Assembly (NCBI RefSeq): GCF_011758805.1
Contig: NZ_JAANOW010000003.1
Coordinates: 186,001-250,000, forward strand
Source: Mycolicibacterium fluoranthenivorans
Lineage (GTDB): Bacteria > Actinomycetota > Actinomycetes > Mycobacteriales > Mycobacteriaceae
Direction: 5' to 3'
Length of the DNA: 64,000 bases
A model generated the notes under the pieces. That model saw nothing but the letters and a program-made list of their open reading frames with translations. It did not search any database and had not been told where the DNA came from. Shown one piece after another: positions 1 to 7,358 of this stretch. Each line of letters opens with the position of its first letter. The stretch's first letter is position 1. The translations under genes and the position numbers were made by a program.

Positions 1-896
1 CAACCGATCACCCGCAGCCGCTCGAACGGTGGCAGGTTCAGCTGCTCCCAGAGCGCACCGTTGGCGATGCCGTCCGCAAGTTCGTCGAGCACCCGGGCTG
101 CCGCCTCGGGTTGTTCGTCGATCTCCTTGGCCATGTAGTCCGTGTAACCGTTCAACTCGACATCCCGGCCGCGCCATGGGCAGCGGGTGAGTGCGGGCGG
201 CGGTATGACGATCCCACCGCGACGCCAACTGTCAGGGCGTGCGAGTTCGACGATATCGCCGTCACCGAGCACCCGGTATTCGTCGACCCAATCCGCGATC
301 GCCGCAATATCGCTCGCGGCGAAGTCACCTTCTGCCGTGTGTCCGACCACCAGTGGGGAACCCTTGGCGGCGACGATGATTCGGCCGCTGCCCTGCTCCA
401 ACACCGCAAGCGCCCATGAGCCGTGCACGCGGGCCAGCGCGTTCTGCAGCGCCCGGACCAGATCAGTGCCGCGCCGCCGCTCGTCCTCGATCAGATGGCA
501 CAGAACTTCGCTGTCCACCGTGGTGACGAAAGTGTGTCCGGCACGATCCAGTTCAGCACGCAGGCTGGCCGCGTTCTCCACGATCCCGTTGTGCACCAAG
601 CTGATCTGTCCGGCGCAGTCGACATGTGGGTGGGCATTGCCTTCGGTCACCGCGCCATGGGTCGCCCACCGCGTATGGCCGATCCCGGCCCCGTCGAACC
701 GGGGGCCCGCCCAATCGTCGAGCAGAGCTTCCAGGGCTCCGATGCGGCCGGTCGTTCGAAGTCGGGCGATATCGCCGCCGGTCGTCCGCAGCGCCATGCC
801 GACCGAGTCGTATCCGCGGTACTCGAGCCGGCGCAGCCCCACCCGAAGATATTCGACGGCAGAGCCTTCCGTCCGGCATGCGATGATGCCGCACAT
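1..896 (-). CDS. GlmS-like glutamine:fructose-6-phosphate amidotransferase, 5' part only
   Basis: Seen: leftward codons from 896 read MCGIIACR, then RRLEYRGYDS near residue 21, HTRWATHG, GNAHPH, VHNGIVEN and TVDSEV. This is the class II glutaminase (Ntn-hydrolase) domain of glucosamine-6-phosphate synthase, with the nucleophilic Cys right after Met. ATG at 899 also exists, but 896 is preferred because Cys must become residue 1. About 298 codons are visible, ending at the YMAKEI..EQP stretch that precedes the sugar-isomerase (SIS) domains; the rest lies beyond the window edge. Known: the family makes glucosamine-6-phosphate from fructose-6-phosphate and glutamine in the cytoplasm. Inferred: the N-terminus differs a lot from the usual mycobacterial MCGIVGYVG form, so this may be a paralogue and not the housekeeping enzyme. 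The 160 bases upstream (897-1056) presumably hold its promoter. Confidence 0.8.
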   Translation of the reverse strand, partial: MCGIIACRTEGSAVEYLRVGLRRLEYRGYDSVGMALRTTGGDIARLRTTGRIGALEALLDDWAGPRFDGAGIGHTRWATHGAVTEGNAHPHVDCAGQISLVHNGIVENAASLRAELDRAGHTFVTTVDSEVLCHLIEDERRRGTDLVRALQNALARVHGSWALAVLEQGSGRIIVAAKGSPLVVGHTAEGDFAASDIAAIADWVDEYRVLGDGDIVELARPDSWRRGGIVIPPPALTRCPWRGRDVELNGYTDYMAKEIDEQPEAAARVLDELADGIANGALWEQLNLPPFERLRVIG

Positions 897-1056
897 CATC
901 GGGCCCCGCGATCGGATTCTGCGCACCTCTGATCGAGTGCCACCAGCGACCATTCGGCGGCCTCCTGAGTTAATCCCCCAAACACCACTTCACTATCGGG
1001 TGCCGAAAGGCGTTGGTACATGGACCATCAGAGCGAATTCCAGATTGAATCGGGGA

Positions 1057-2016
1057 CTAGATCCCGGATTGGTACCCGGGGGGATCCTCGGGCTGCAGGA
1101 GGGTGCGGGCGACCACCGCGGCCTGCGCCCGGGTACTCACGCCGAGCTTGGTCAACAAGCTGTGCACGTGATTTTTGACGGTGTGGATGGCAATGCAGAG
1201 TTCTTCGGCAATCTGCCGATTCGCAAGACCCAGTTCCAGCATCCGCAAGATCTGGATCTCGCGAGCGGTCAGGACTAGTTCCTTGGAGGCCGGCGGTCGC
1301 TGCGAGGCCAGTGCTGACAGCCGACGGAGGAGGATGGCCGAGACCCTCGGCGAACAAAGCGATTCTCCCGCAGCAACTTTGCGGATCAAATCGATGAGAT
1401 CGTCGAGCGATTCGGTTCGGAGGTGATAGCCGGCCACACCCGCCTCGGCGCAGGCGACGATCTCCGATTCGTCATCCTCCGAGACCCCCAGCACCACCAC
1501 GCGCAGATGCGGACCCAAGGCCAGCGCATGACGCAACAGCGTCGCGCTGTCTCGCGACGCCATGTTCAGCAGAATCACCCGCGGCAGTGTCGAGTCGAAT
1601 GCGGCGACCAGCGACGGCAGATCCCAGGCCACTCCCGGCGCCACCGCACCATGTGCGGCAAGGACGCCGTACAGATAGTCGCGGTACAGGGTGCAGTCAT
1701 CAACGATCAACACCCGCACGTCATGAAGCAACGTCAGCCCGTCGGCCAGCTCCTGGCGGGTCTCTGCCCACCGGCCGTTCGGCGCCAGATCCCACCCGAG
1801 CGGTTCGTCACGACGGACCGGAAATGATCTCGGGTTAGCTGATCGACGGCCGTTTCCCGACGAATGACCTCGCGACGCCTCGGCGAGATCGTCAGTGGCG
1901 TCGCCTGGTGCAATCGCTACGTGTGGTGCCTTAACGGTCAGATCACCAGTGCTTGAGTCCATTTCACTGGCTCGACTTGTCGGGCGCCGGATAGGACATC
2001 CGACTCGGCACGACAT
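1057..2016 (-). CDS. LuxR/NarL-family regulator with atypical receiver domain
   Basis: 319 codons. Residues about 100-215 form a CheY-like receiver (VLIVDD acidic pair at 105-107) and about 245-305 a LuxR-type helix-turn-helix (LTAREIQILRML, ANRQIAEEL, HTVKNHV). Odd: the phospho-acceptor Asp at the end of strand 3 reads VILLNM (Asn151), and the conserved Lys of the GYxLK motif is Arg (GYHLRTE), so normal phosphotransfer looks unlikely. The first ~97 residues are low-complexity and unlike other NarL proteins. Alternative starts are ATG at 1962 and GTG at 1719; the long start is kept because a good promoter lies about 100 bases upstream. It is a DNA-binding cytoplasmic regulator with unknown targets and no adjacent histidine kinase in the window. 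Confidence 0.8.
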   Translation of the reverse strand: MSCRVGCPIRRPTSRASEMDSSTGDLTVKAPHVAIAPGDATDDLAEASRGHSSGNGRRSANPRSFPVRRDEPLGWDLAPNGRWAETRQELADGLTLLHDVRVLIVDDCTLYRDYLYGVLAAHGAVAPGVAWDLPSLVAAFDSTLPRVILLNMASRDSATLLRHALALGPHLRVVVLGVSEDDESEIVACAEAGVAGYHLRTESLDDLIDLIRKVAAGESLCSPRVSAILLRRLSALASQRPPASKELVLTAREIQILRMLELGLANRQIAEELCIAIHTVKNHVHSLLTKLGVSTRAQAAVVARTLLQPEDPPGYQSGI

Positions 2017-2118
2017 GCTGCCTGGTCAACACCACCGTTCGTGACATTCGTTGGACTGTCAATGGTCCCACCCCCGTGACCCTTTACCGCCAGCAGGCCC
2101 CACACCTGCGATGGGCAG

Positions 2119-2148
2119 ATTGTAGGCATTTGCCATAATTACGGTCAA
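2119..2148 (-). promoter_or_regulatory. Sigma-70-type promoter for the LuxR-family gene
   Basis: On the minus strand TTGACC (2143-2148) is followed 18 bases later by TACAAT (2119-2124), a close match to a housekeeping -35/-10 pair. The predicted start of transcription is near 2112, about 95 bases before the ATG at 2016. A perfect 10-base palindrome ACGTGCACGT (2148-2157) abuts the -35 box and could be an operator. Confidence 0.55.
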
Positions 2149-2262
2149 CGTGCACGTAAATAACGGTCGGGCAAGCCTTGCGAGTGCAAGTAGTCTCGCT
2201 GAGCAGACCGCCTTGACGTAAGTCACCGCATAGCACATCCACCCAGCTAAGTACAGGTTCTT

Positions 2263-2296
2263 AGGCATTCTGCCACTACCGAGTGGCAGAATGCCT
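2263..2296. repeat. Perfect 15-base inverted repeat (hairpin)
   Basis: Arms 2263-2277 (AGGCATTCTGCCACT) and 2282-2296 are exact reverse complements around a 4-base loop. The hairpin lies about 220 bases past the ltp2 stop and upstream of the LuxR-family promoter. No U-tract follows in the ltp2 direction; a short TTTTA lies downstream on the plus strand. It could be a terminator for the ltp2 operon, a protein-binding site or the remnant of a mobile element end. Confidence 0.75.
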
Positions 2297-2519
2297 GGTC
2301 ATAGTTTTAGTAAGTCGACCTTTTGTTCAAAGGCCACCCACAGCAGTCCGGATTCCGCACGCTCGCGACCACCAGATAGTCCATCGAACGAAATCCGAGG
2401 CTCCGGACAAGTGCGATCCAGACGTAACCGCAGCGATCCAGACGGATACTACTAGCTGGACTACTAAATTTGCTATGACGATTTCAAAACGCACCAGGCG
2501 CCGCCGGCGCCCCGATCCG

Positions 2520-3698
2520 TCAGCCCAGGATCAGACCCGATGTGGGCACACCGGTACCGGCGGTGACGAGAACATGCTCGACGTTGTCGACCTGATTGAC
2601 CGACGTCCCACGCAGCTGACGCACGCCCTCGGCGATCCCGTTCATCCCGTGGATATAGGCCTCACCGAGCTGACCGCCGTGGGTGTTGATCGGCAGTCGT
2701 CCGCCGAGTTCGATGGCCCCGCCGGCGATGAAATCCTTGGCCTCACCCTTACCGCAGAAGCCCAGCTCCTCGAGCTGGATCAGCGTGTACGGGGTGAAGT
2801 GGTCATACAGGATCGCCGTCTGGATATCGGTCGGCGTCAGTCCGCTCTGCTCCCACAGTTGCCGACCCACCAGACCCATCTCAGGCAGCCCGAGCTCATC
2901 GCGGTAATAGGAGTACATGGTGAACTGATCGGCTCCCGCGCCCTGGGCGGCGGCCTCGATGATCGCGGGCCGATGCTTGAGGTCCTTGGCCCGCTCGGGG
3001 GTGGTCACGACGATGGCCACCCCGCCGTCGGTTTCCTGGCAGCAATCCAGCAAACGCAGTGGTTCGGCGATCCACCGCGAGTTCTGGTGGTCCTCGATGG
3101 TGATCGGCTTACCGTAGAAGTGCGCCTTCGGGTTGTTGGCCGCATGCTTGCGGTCCGCCACCGACACGACACCGAAATCCGCACTGGTGGCGCCGTATTC
3201 GTGCATGTATCGCTGGGCGACCATTGCGACCGAGGCGGCCGGTGTGCTCAATCCATGCGGGTAGGACCAGCTGTACTCCACACCGCGGGAGTCGGCATTG
3301 ATCGTCAGACCGGTCATCACCTGACCGAAGCGGAACTCCGAGCGCTCGTTGAAGGCCCGGTACGCCACCACGACTTCCGCGACCCCCGTAGCGACCGCGA
3401 GAGCCGCCTGCTGCACGGTCGCCGCGGCGGCGCCGCCTCCGTAGCCGATCTGACTGAAGAACTTCAGGTCCCCGATTCCGGTCGACCGCGCGACGGCGGT
3501 CTCCAGGTTCGAGTCCATGGTGAAGGTCACGAGCCCGTCGACATCTGACGGTTCGAGGCCGGCGTCGGCCAAGGCGTCGAGAACCGCCTCGGCGGCCAGT
3601 CGCAGCTCGCTGCGGCCGGAGTTCTTGGAGAAGTCGGTGGCGCCGATACCGGCGATCGCCGCCTTTCCGGACAACCCGGCCTTGCTCGACAGCGTCAC
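2520..3698 (-). CDS. ltp2: Ltp2, thiolase-fold steroid aldolase (17-hydroxy side-chain retroaldolase)
   Basis: 392 codons from a GTG overlapping the chsH1 stop (GTGA). The whole length matches my memory of Rv3540c Ltp2: IGATDFSKNSGRSE at residue 18 onward, YSYPHGLSTPAA-like YPHGLSTPAA in the middle, VADRKHAANNPKAHFYGKP, LRLLDCCQETDG, and the C-terminal NTHGGQLGEAYIHGMNG. It has the thiolase/SCP2 fold but lacks the QCGS nucleophile Cys seen in FadA5 and FadA6. Known: Ltp2 binds the DUF35 half of ChsH2 and cleaves the hydroxylated 3-carbon side chain to a 17-ketosteroid and propionyl-CoA. It is the last gene of the cyp125 operon; the two genes before it encode its hydratase partners. Confidence 0.95.
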   Translation of the reverse strand: MTLSSKAGLSGKAAIAGIGATDFSKNSGRSELRLAAEAVLDALADAGLEPSDVDGLVTFTMDSNLETAVARSTGIGDLKFFSQIGYGGGAAAATVQQAALAVATGVAEVVVAYRAFNERSEFRFGQVMTGLTINADSRGVEYSWSYPHGLSTPAASVAMVAQRYMHEYGATSADFGVVSVADRKHAANNPKAHFYGKPITIEDHQNSRWIAEPLRLLDCCQETDGGVAIVVTTPERAKDLKHRPAIIEAAAQGAGADQFTMYSYYRDELGLPEMGLVGRQLWEQSGLTPTDIQTAILYDHFTPYTLIQLEELGFCGKGEAKDFIAGGAIELGGRLPINTHGGQLGEAYIHGMNGIAEGVRQLRGTSVNQVDNVEHVLVTAGTGVPTSGLILG

Positions 3699-4093
3699 TT
3701 GTCCCCCAATGTCAGCGTGGACGTGGCGATGACATGGTCGCCAAGGCTGTTGCTACCCACTACCTTCAGCGTCACCAGGTCACCCTCGACCGCGGTCACC
3801 TCACCACGGAACGTGATGGTGTCATAGGCATACCAGGGCACACCGAGGCGCAGCTTGATCGACGTGACGATCGCGTTCGGACCGGCCCAGTCGGTGACAT
3901 AGCGACCCACCAGACCGGTGTCGGTCAGGATGTTGACGAAGATGTCCTTGGACCCCTTGGCCTGTGCCTTGTCCCGGTCGTGGTGCACGTCCTGGTAATC
4001 GCGGGTCGCGATGGCGGTCGACACGATGAACGTCGGGTCACCGTAGATCTGCAGTTCGGGCAACTTGGTCCCGACCTCGGCCGTCACACTCAT
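3695..4093 (-). CDS. chsH1: ChsH1, MaoC-like subunit of the steroid enoyl-CoA hydratase
   Basis: 132 codons from the ATG at 4093, which overlaps the chsH2 stop as ATGA; an upstream ATG at 4108 would add five residues and overlap more. Hot-dog fold MaoC-like protein with YGDPTFIVSTAIATRDYQDVHHDRDKA, KDIFVNILTDTG and GVPWYAYDT. In the family it pairs with ChsH2 as an alpha2beta2 hydratase that adds water to the 3-carbon side-chain enoyl-CoA. Its size and order (chsH2-chsH1-ltp2) match Rv3542c-Rv3540c. The DxxxH-type hydratase signature appears as DVHHDRD. Confidence 0.93.
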   Translation of the reverse strand: MSVTAEVGTKLPELQIYGDPTFIVSTAIATRDYQDVHHDRDKAQAKGSKDIFVNILTDTGLVGRYVTDWAGPNAIVTSIKLRLGVPWYAYDTITFRGEVTAVEGDLVTLKVVGSNSLGDHVIATSTLTLGDK

Positions 4094-5082
4094 GCTTGCG
4101 GCTCCCATGCATACAGCGACCAGGCCGGGCTGACTTCACTGTCGGGGAAGTCGAGATACGTTGCACGCACCGGCAATCCGATCTTCACCTGCTCGGGTTC
4201 GATTCCGCGCAGCTCGCCGAGCATGCGGACGCCCTCCTCGAGCTCGACCAGGGCGATGACGAACGGCAAGCTGCGGCCGGGCACCTTCGGCGCATGGTGC
4301 ACGACGTAGCTGAACACCGATCCCTTGCCGGAGGCGACGACATAATCCGTCGGCGCGTCCTTGTCGGCCCACACCGCCGGCACCGGCGGATGCTGCAGCG
4401 TGCCGTCCGGACGGCGCTGGATACGCAACTCGTGCGCGTTGACACCATCCCAGAAGAACTTGGTGTCACGCGACGAGGACGGCCGCATCAGCTTGTCTGG
4501 GTCGAGATCCTCAGGCAGCGACGCGGTTTCGGCTGAATCTTCCTGGCCAGGCGTCGCTCTCGGCAGGAACTTCATGATGCGCCAGTCCATATCGGCGACT
4601 TCCTCGTCAGCCCCGTCTTCACGAGCAACGTGCCAGCGGATCTTCTGATTGATGAAGTAGCCCTCACCCAGCGCAGTCTGCTTGGGCCCGATGATGCTGA
4701 CGATCTCGGCGCTCATGGCCACCTGCTCACCCGGCTTCAGGTAGCGGTGATAGGTCTGGTCGCAGTTGGTGGCGACGACGCCGACGTATCCGGCATCGTC
4801 GAACAGTTTCATGGCCCGCGCCAGCGGATCGTCCTCCGAGCGCGCGCGTCCCAGCCCCATCATGGTCCATACCTGGATCATGGCGGGCGGCGCAACAATG
4901 CCGTCGTGCCCGGCCGCCCGGGCCGCGGCATCGTCGACGTAGATCGGGTTGGTATCGCCGATTGCATCGGTCCAGTGGTGAATCATGGGCAGGTTCACCG
5001 GATCCCGGCCGACCGTCGGCTCACCGCGTCCCGACGCGATGATGGCGTCGATACCGGCCTGCAGATCGTTCGTGCCGGTCAC
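4090..5082 (-). CDS. chsH2: ChsH2, MaoC-DUF35 fusion subunit of steroid hydratase/aldolase
   Basis: 330 codons from GTG 5082, overlapping the fadE29 stop (GTGA). Residues about 25-170 are MaoC-like (MIHHWTDAIGDTNPIYVDD, APPAMIQVWTM); residues about 205-330 are a DUF35/OB-fold region (FFWDGVNAHELRIQRRPDG, LGELRGIEPEQVKIG). Known: the N-terminal half joins ChsH1 in the hydratase, and the DUF35 half is needed for Ltp2 activity, channelling the hydroxyacyl-CoA from hydratase to aldolase. One oddity: the usual DUF35 zinc-binding cysteines are absent in the part I can read (HELRIQRR region). Cytoplasmic; KstR-controlled through the cyp125 promoter. Confidence 0.93.
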   Translation of the reverse strand: MTGTNDLQAGIDAIIASGRGEPTVGRDPVNLPMIHHWTDAIGDTNPIYVDDAAARAAGHDGIVAPPAMIQVWTMMGLGRARSEDDPLARAMKLFDDAGYVGVVATNCDQTYHRYLKPGEQVAMSAEIVSIIGPKQTALGEGYFINQKIRWHVAREDGADEEVADMDWRIMKFLPRATPGQEDSAETASLPEDLDPDKLMRPSSSRDTKFFWDGVNAHELRIQRRPDGTLQHPPVPAVWADKDAPTDYVVASGKGSVFSYVVHHAPKVPGRSLPFVIALVELEEGVRMLGELRGIEPEQVKIGLPVRATYLDFPDSEVSPAWSLYAWEPQA

Positions 5083-6242
5083 CGGGGAACCCTCGGCACC
5101 TTCAACCCGGACGCGGCGATCATCTCGCGCATCACCTCGTTGACCCCGCCGCCGAACGTGATGACCAGGTTTCGCTTGGTCATCTTGTCCAGCCAGTCCT
5201 GCAGATGGGCGGTGTCCGGATCGGCCGGGTTGCCGAATCGGCCGACGAGCTCCTCGGCCAGCCTGCCCACCTCTTGAATGCGTTCGGTGGAGAAGACTTT
5301 GGTCGCAGCGGCATCGGCAACGGCGATGGTCTCGCCGGACGCGGCGACCTGCCAGTTCAACAGCTCGTTGATCCGCCAGATGGCCTTGATCTGACCGAGC
5401 AGGTGCTTCGCGTCATCGTGTTCGATCGGGGCCACACCGTCGGCGGCCGGCTTCTCGGCCCATGCCCGCACGTGTTCGTAGATCCCGGCGACCCGACCGG
5501 CCGGACCGAGGCCGACCCGCTCGTGGTTGAGCTGGGTGGTGATCAGTTTCCAGCCGCCGTGCTCCTCGCCGACCAGCATGTCGGCGGGCACCCGGACGTC
5601 GTTGTAGTAGGACGCGTTGGTGTGATGTGCGCCGTCGGACAAGATGATCGGGGTCCACGAATACCCCGGATCCTTGGTGTCGACGATGAGGATCGAGATG
5701 CCCTTGTGCTTGGCGGCTTCGGGATCGGTGCGGCAGGCCAGCCAGATGTAGTCGGCGTCGTGTGCGCCCGTCGTCCACATCTTCTGGCCGTTCACGATGT
5801 ACTCGTCACCGTGGCGCACCGCGGTGGTGCGCAGCGACGCCAGGTCGGTGCCGGCATCCGGTTCTGAGTAGCCGATCGCGAAATGTACGTCACCGGAGAG
5901 GATTCCCGGCAGGAACTTCTTCTTCTGTTCCTCGGTGCCCAGCACCTGCAGGGTCGGGCCGACGGTCTGCAGCGTCACCATCGGCAGCGGGATGTCGGCG
6001 CGGTTCGCCTCGTTGATGAAGATCTGCTGCTCGATCGGGCCGAAGCCCAGGCCGCCGTACTCCTTGGGCCAGCCGACGCCGAGCTTGCCGTCCGTGCCCA
6101 TCCGCTTGATCACCGCGCGGTAGGCCTCGTTGTGCCGGTCGCTCTCCATCGCCTGTGCTTCTTCGGGCGTAACGAGAGTCGAAAAATATTCTCGCAGTTC
6201 GGATTGCAGCTTGCGCTGCTCCGGGGTCAGATCGATGTACAT
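5079..6242 (-). CDS. fadE29: FadE29 (ChsE2), steroid side-chain acyl-CoA dehydrogenase subunit
   Basis: 387 codons from ATG 6242 (MYIDLTPEQRKLQSEL), matching the 387 residues I remember for Rv3543c; the frame stays open far upstream but that part is not homologous. Acyl-CoA dehydrogenase landmarks: GYSEPDAGTDLASL, MWTTGAHDADYIW, TQLNHERVGLGP, and the end MIAASGLKVPRVPR. Known: with FadE28 it forms the alpha2beta2 ChsE1-ChsE2 enzyme that dehydrogenates the 3-carbon propanoyl-CoA side chain. A 59-base gap with two imperfect palindromic repeats separates it from fadE28. Confidence 0.95.
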   Translation of the reverse strand: MYIDLTPEQRKLQSELREYFSTLVTPEEAQAMESDRHNEAYRAVIKRMGTDGKLGVGWPKEYGGLGFGPIEQQIFINEANRADIPLPMVTLQTVGPTLQVLGTEEQKKKFLPGILSGDVHFAIGYSEPDAGTDLASLRTTAVRHGDEYIVNGQKMWTTGAHDADYIWLACRTDPEAAKHKGISILIVDTKDPGYSWTPIILSDGAHHTNASYYNDVRVPADMLVGEEHGGWKLITTQLNHERVGLGPAGRVAGIYEHVRAWAEKPAADGVAPIEHDDAKHLLGQIKAIWRINELLNWQVAASGETIAVADAAATKVFSTERIQEVGRLAEELVGRFGNPADPDTAHLQDWLDKMTKRNLVITFGGGVNEVMREMIAASGLKVPRVPR

Positions 6243-6251
6243 ACTCAATTT

Positions 6252-6299
6252 CCCGTCGCCTCGCTCGTCCGGCCGCGCTTCCCGTCGCTTCGCTCGCCC
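6252..6299. repeat. Two imperfect copies of a GAGCGAAGCGACGGG-type palindromic repeat
   Basis: On the minus strand 6281-6299 reads GGGCGAGCGAAGCGACGGG and 6252-6271 reads a variant with GAGCGAGGCGACGGG. They sit in the 59-base fadE28-fadE29 spacer. Related copies occur at 13342-13361 and 62870-62889. Confidence 0.6.
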
Positions 6300-6301
6300 A
6301 T

Positions 6302-7318
6302 TCAGGCTCCCACCAGATCCAGGCGATACGTCGGACCCCCGAGCAGCCGGGTGAGGTCCTTGATCGAGGAGTAGTACCGATCCATCGGATAGGTGATGTC
6401 CATGCCCATACCGCCATGCAGATGGTGACTCAGACGCATGGCGGGCGAGGCCTGCGAGGTCAGCCAGTAGCCCAGGATGGCCAGATCTTCGGCGGCGTCC
6501 AGATCCTCCGCGAGCCGCCAGACCGCGGACGTGGAGAGCAGATCGATGGTGCGCGAGGCGATATAGATCTCGGACAGCTGTGCGGCAACGGTCTGGAAGG
6601 TGGAGAGCGGTCGACCGAACTGCTCGCGGGTGGCCACGTAGTCGGCGGTCAACCGCAGCGCGCCCGCGACAAGACCAGCCGCGAACGCACCCATCGTCGC
6701 CAGCGCCAGCTGGTTGACCCGTGCCACGGTGGCGCCCTCGAGGACGTCGACCGCCGGCACCTGCACGTCGGTGAACGTCACGACGTACTCGTCGGACGCG
6801 TTGGAGGTCGGCGTCTTGGTGAGCGCCACACCCGCGGCCGTCGGCGCGATGACGACTACCGCACTGTCGGTGGTGACGAGCAGCCATTGCGCCGACTCGG
6901 CATACGGCACACCGATTTTGGTGCCATTGAGCTTATAGCCGTCGGACGACGGGGAAAGCACAGTGGCAGGCCGTTCCGGCAGCGACACGCCCTGCTCGTT
7001 CAGCGCCGCCGACAACACCGACCCCTGGGCCACGCCCGCCAGGTAGCGGTCCTGCTGCTCCGCCGAGGCGAGGTCGAGCAGGGGCACCAACCCGAGACCG
7101 AGGGTCGCCAACGCGGGGCTGATGGTGCCGTGCCGCCCGATCTCGGTCAGCGCGGTGGCCACCTCGAGCAGCCCGAGACCGTCACCACCGAGCCGCTCAG
7201 GTGCGGCGAGCGCGGTCACGCCACCGGAAACCAGTGCATCCCAACTATTGTCCCGGTCGAGCACAGAGGTCACCACATCGGCGACAGCCTGCTGTTCCGG
7301 GTTTGGACTGAAATCCAC
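6302..7318 (-). CDS. fadE28: FadE28 (ChsE1), steroid side-chain acyl-CoA dehydrogenase subunit
   Basis: 338 codons from GTG 7318 (VDFSPNPEQQAVAD), chosen because AAGGAGGA lies just upstream (about 7324-7331) and because the family starts with this segment. The frame is open for 27 more codons. Landmarks: APERLGGDGLGLLEVA, TREQFGRPLSTFQTVAAQLSE, HHLHGGMGMDITYPMDRYYSSIKDL. It is shorter than a normal acyl-CoA dehydrogenase, as expected for the ChsE1 half of the heterotetramer. Cotranscribed with cyp125 upstream (40-base gap) and fadE29 downstream. Confidence 0.95.
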   Translation of the reverse strand: MDFSPNPEQQAVADVVTSVLDRDNSWDALVSGGVTALAAPERLGGDGLGLLEVATALTEIGRHGTISPALATLGLGLVPLLDLASAEQQDRYLAGVAQGSVLSAALNEQGVSLPERPATVLSPSSDGYKLNGTKIGVPYAESAQWLLVTTDSAVVVIAPTAAGVALTKTPTSNASDEYVVTFTDVQVPAVDVLEGATVARVNQLALATMGAFAAGLVAGALRLTADYVATREQFGRPLSTFQTVAAQLSEIYIASRTIDLLSTSAVWRLAEDLDAAEDLAILGYWLTSQASPAMRLSHHLHGGMGMDITYPMDRYYSSIKDLTRLLGGPTYRLDLVGA

Positions 7319-7358
7319 CCGACTCCTCCTTGAGCCTATGCGGCCAGTGACAGACTGG

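Larger units (their letters stand above)
2017..2519. other. Non-coding stretch between ltp2 and the LuxR-family gene
   Basis: About 500 bases with visibly lower GC than the flanks and no convincing gene on either strand. It holds the promoter at 2119-2148, the palindrome at 2148-2157, the hairpin at 2263-2296 and a direct repeat GCGATCCAGACG at 2413-2424 and 2433-2444. Short open frames here (for example minus 2059-2268) have no recognisable motif or coding pattern. Confidence 0.6.

Noticed and set aside
2059..2268. Small open frame (69 codons) upstream of the LuxR-type gene
   Set aside because: It spans the promoter and palindrome, has no recognisable features and no ribosome-binding site.
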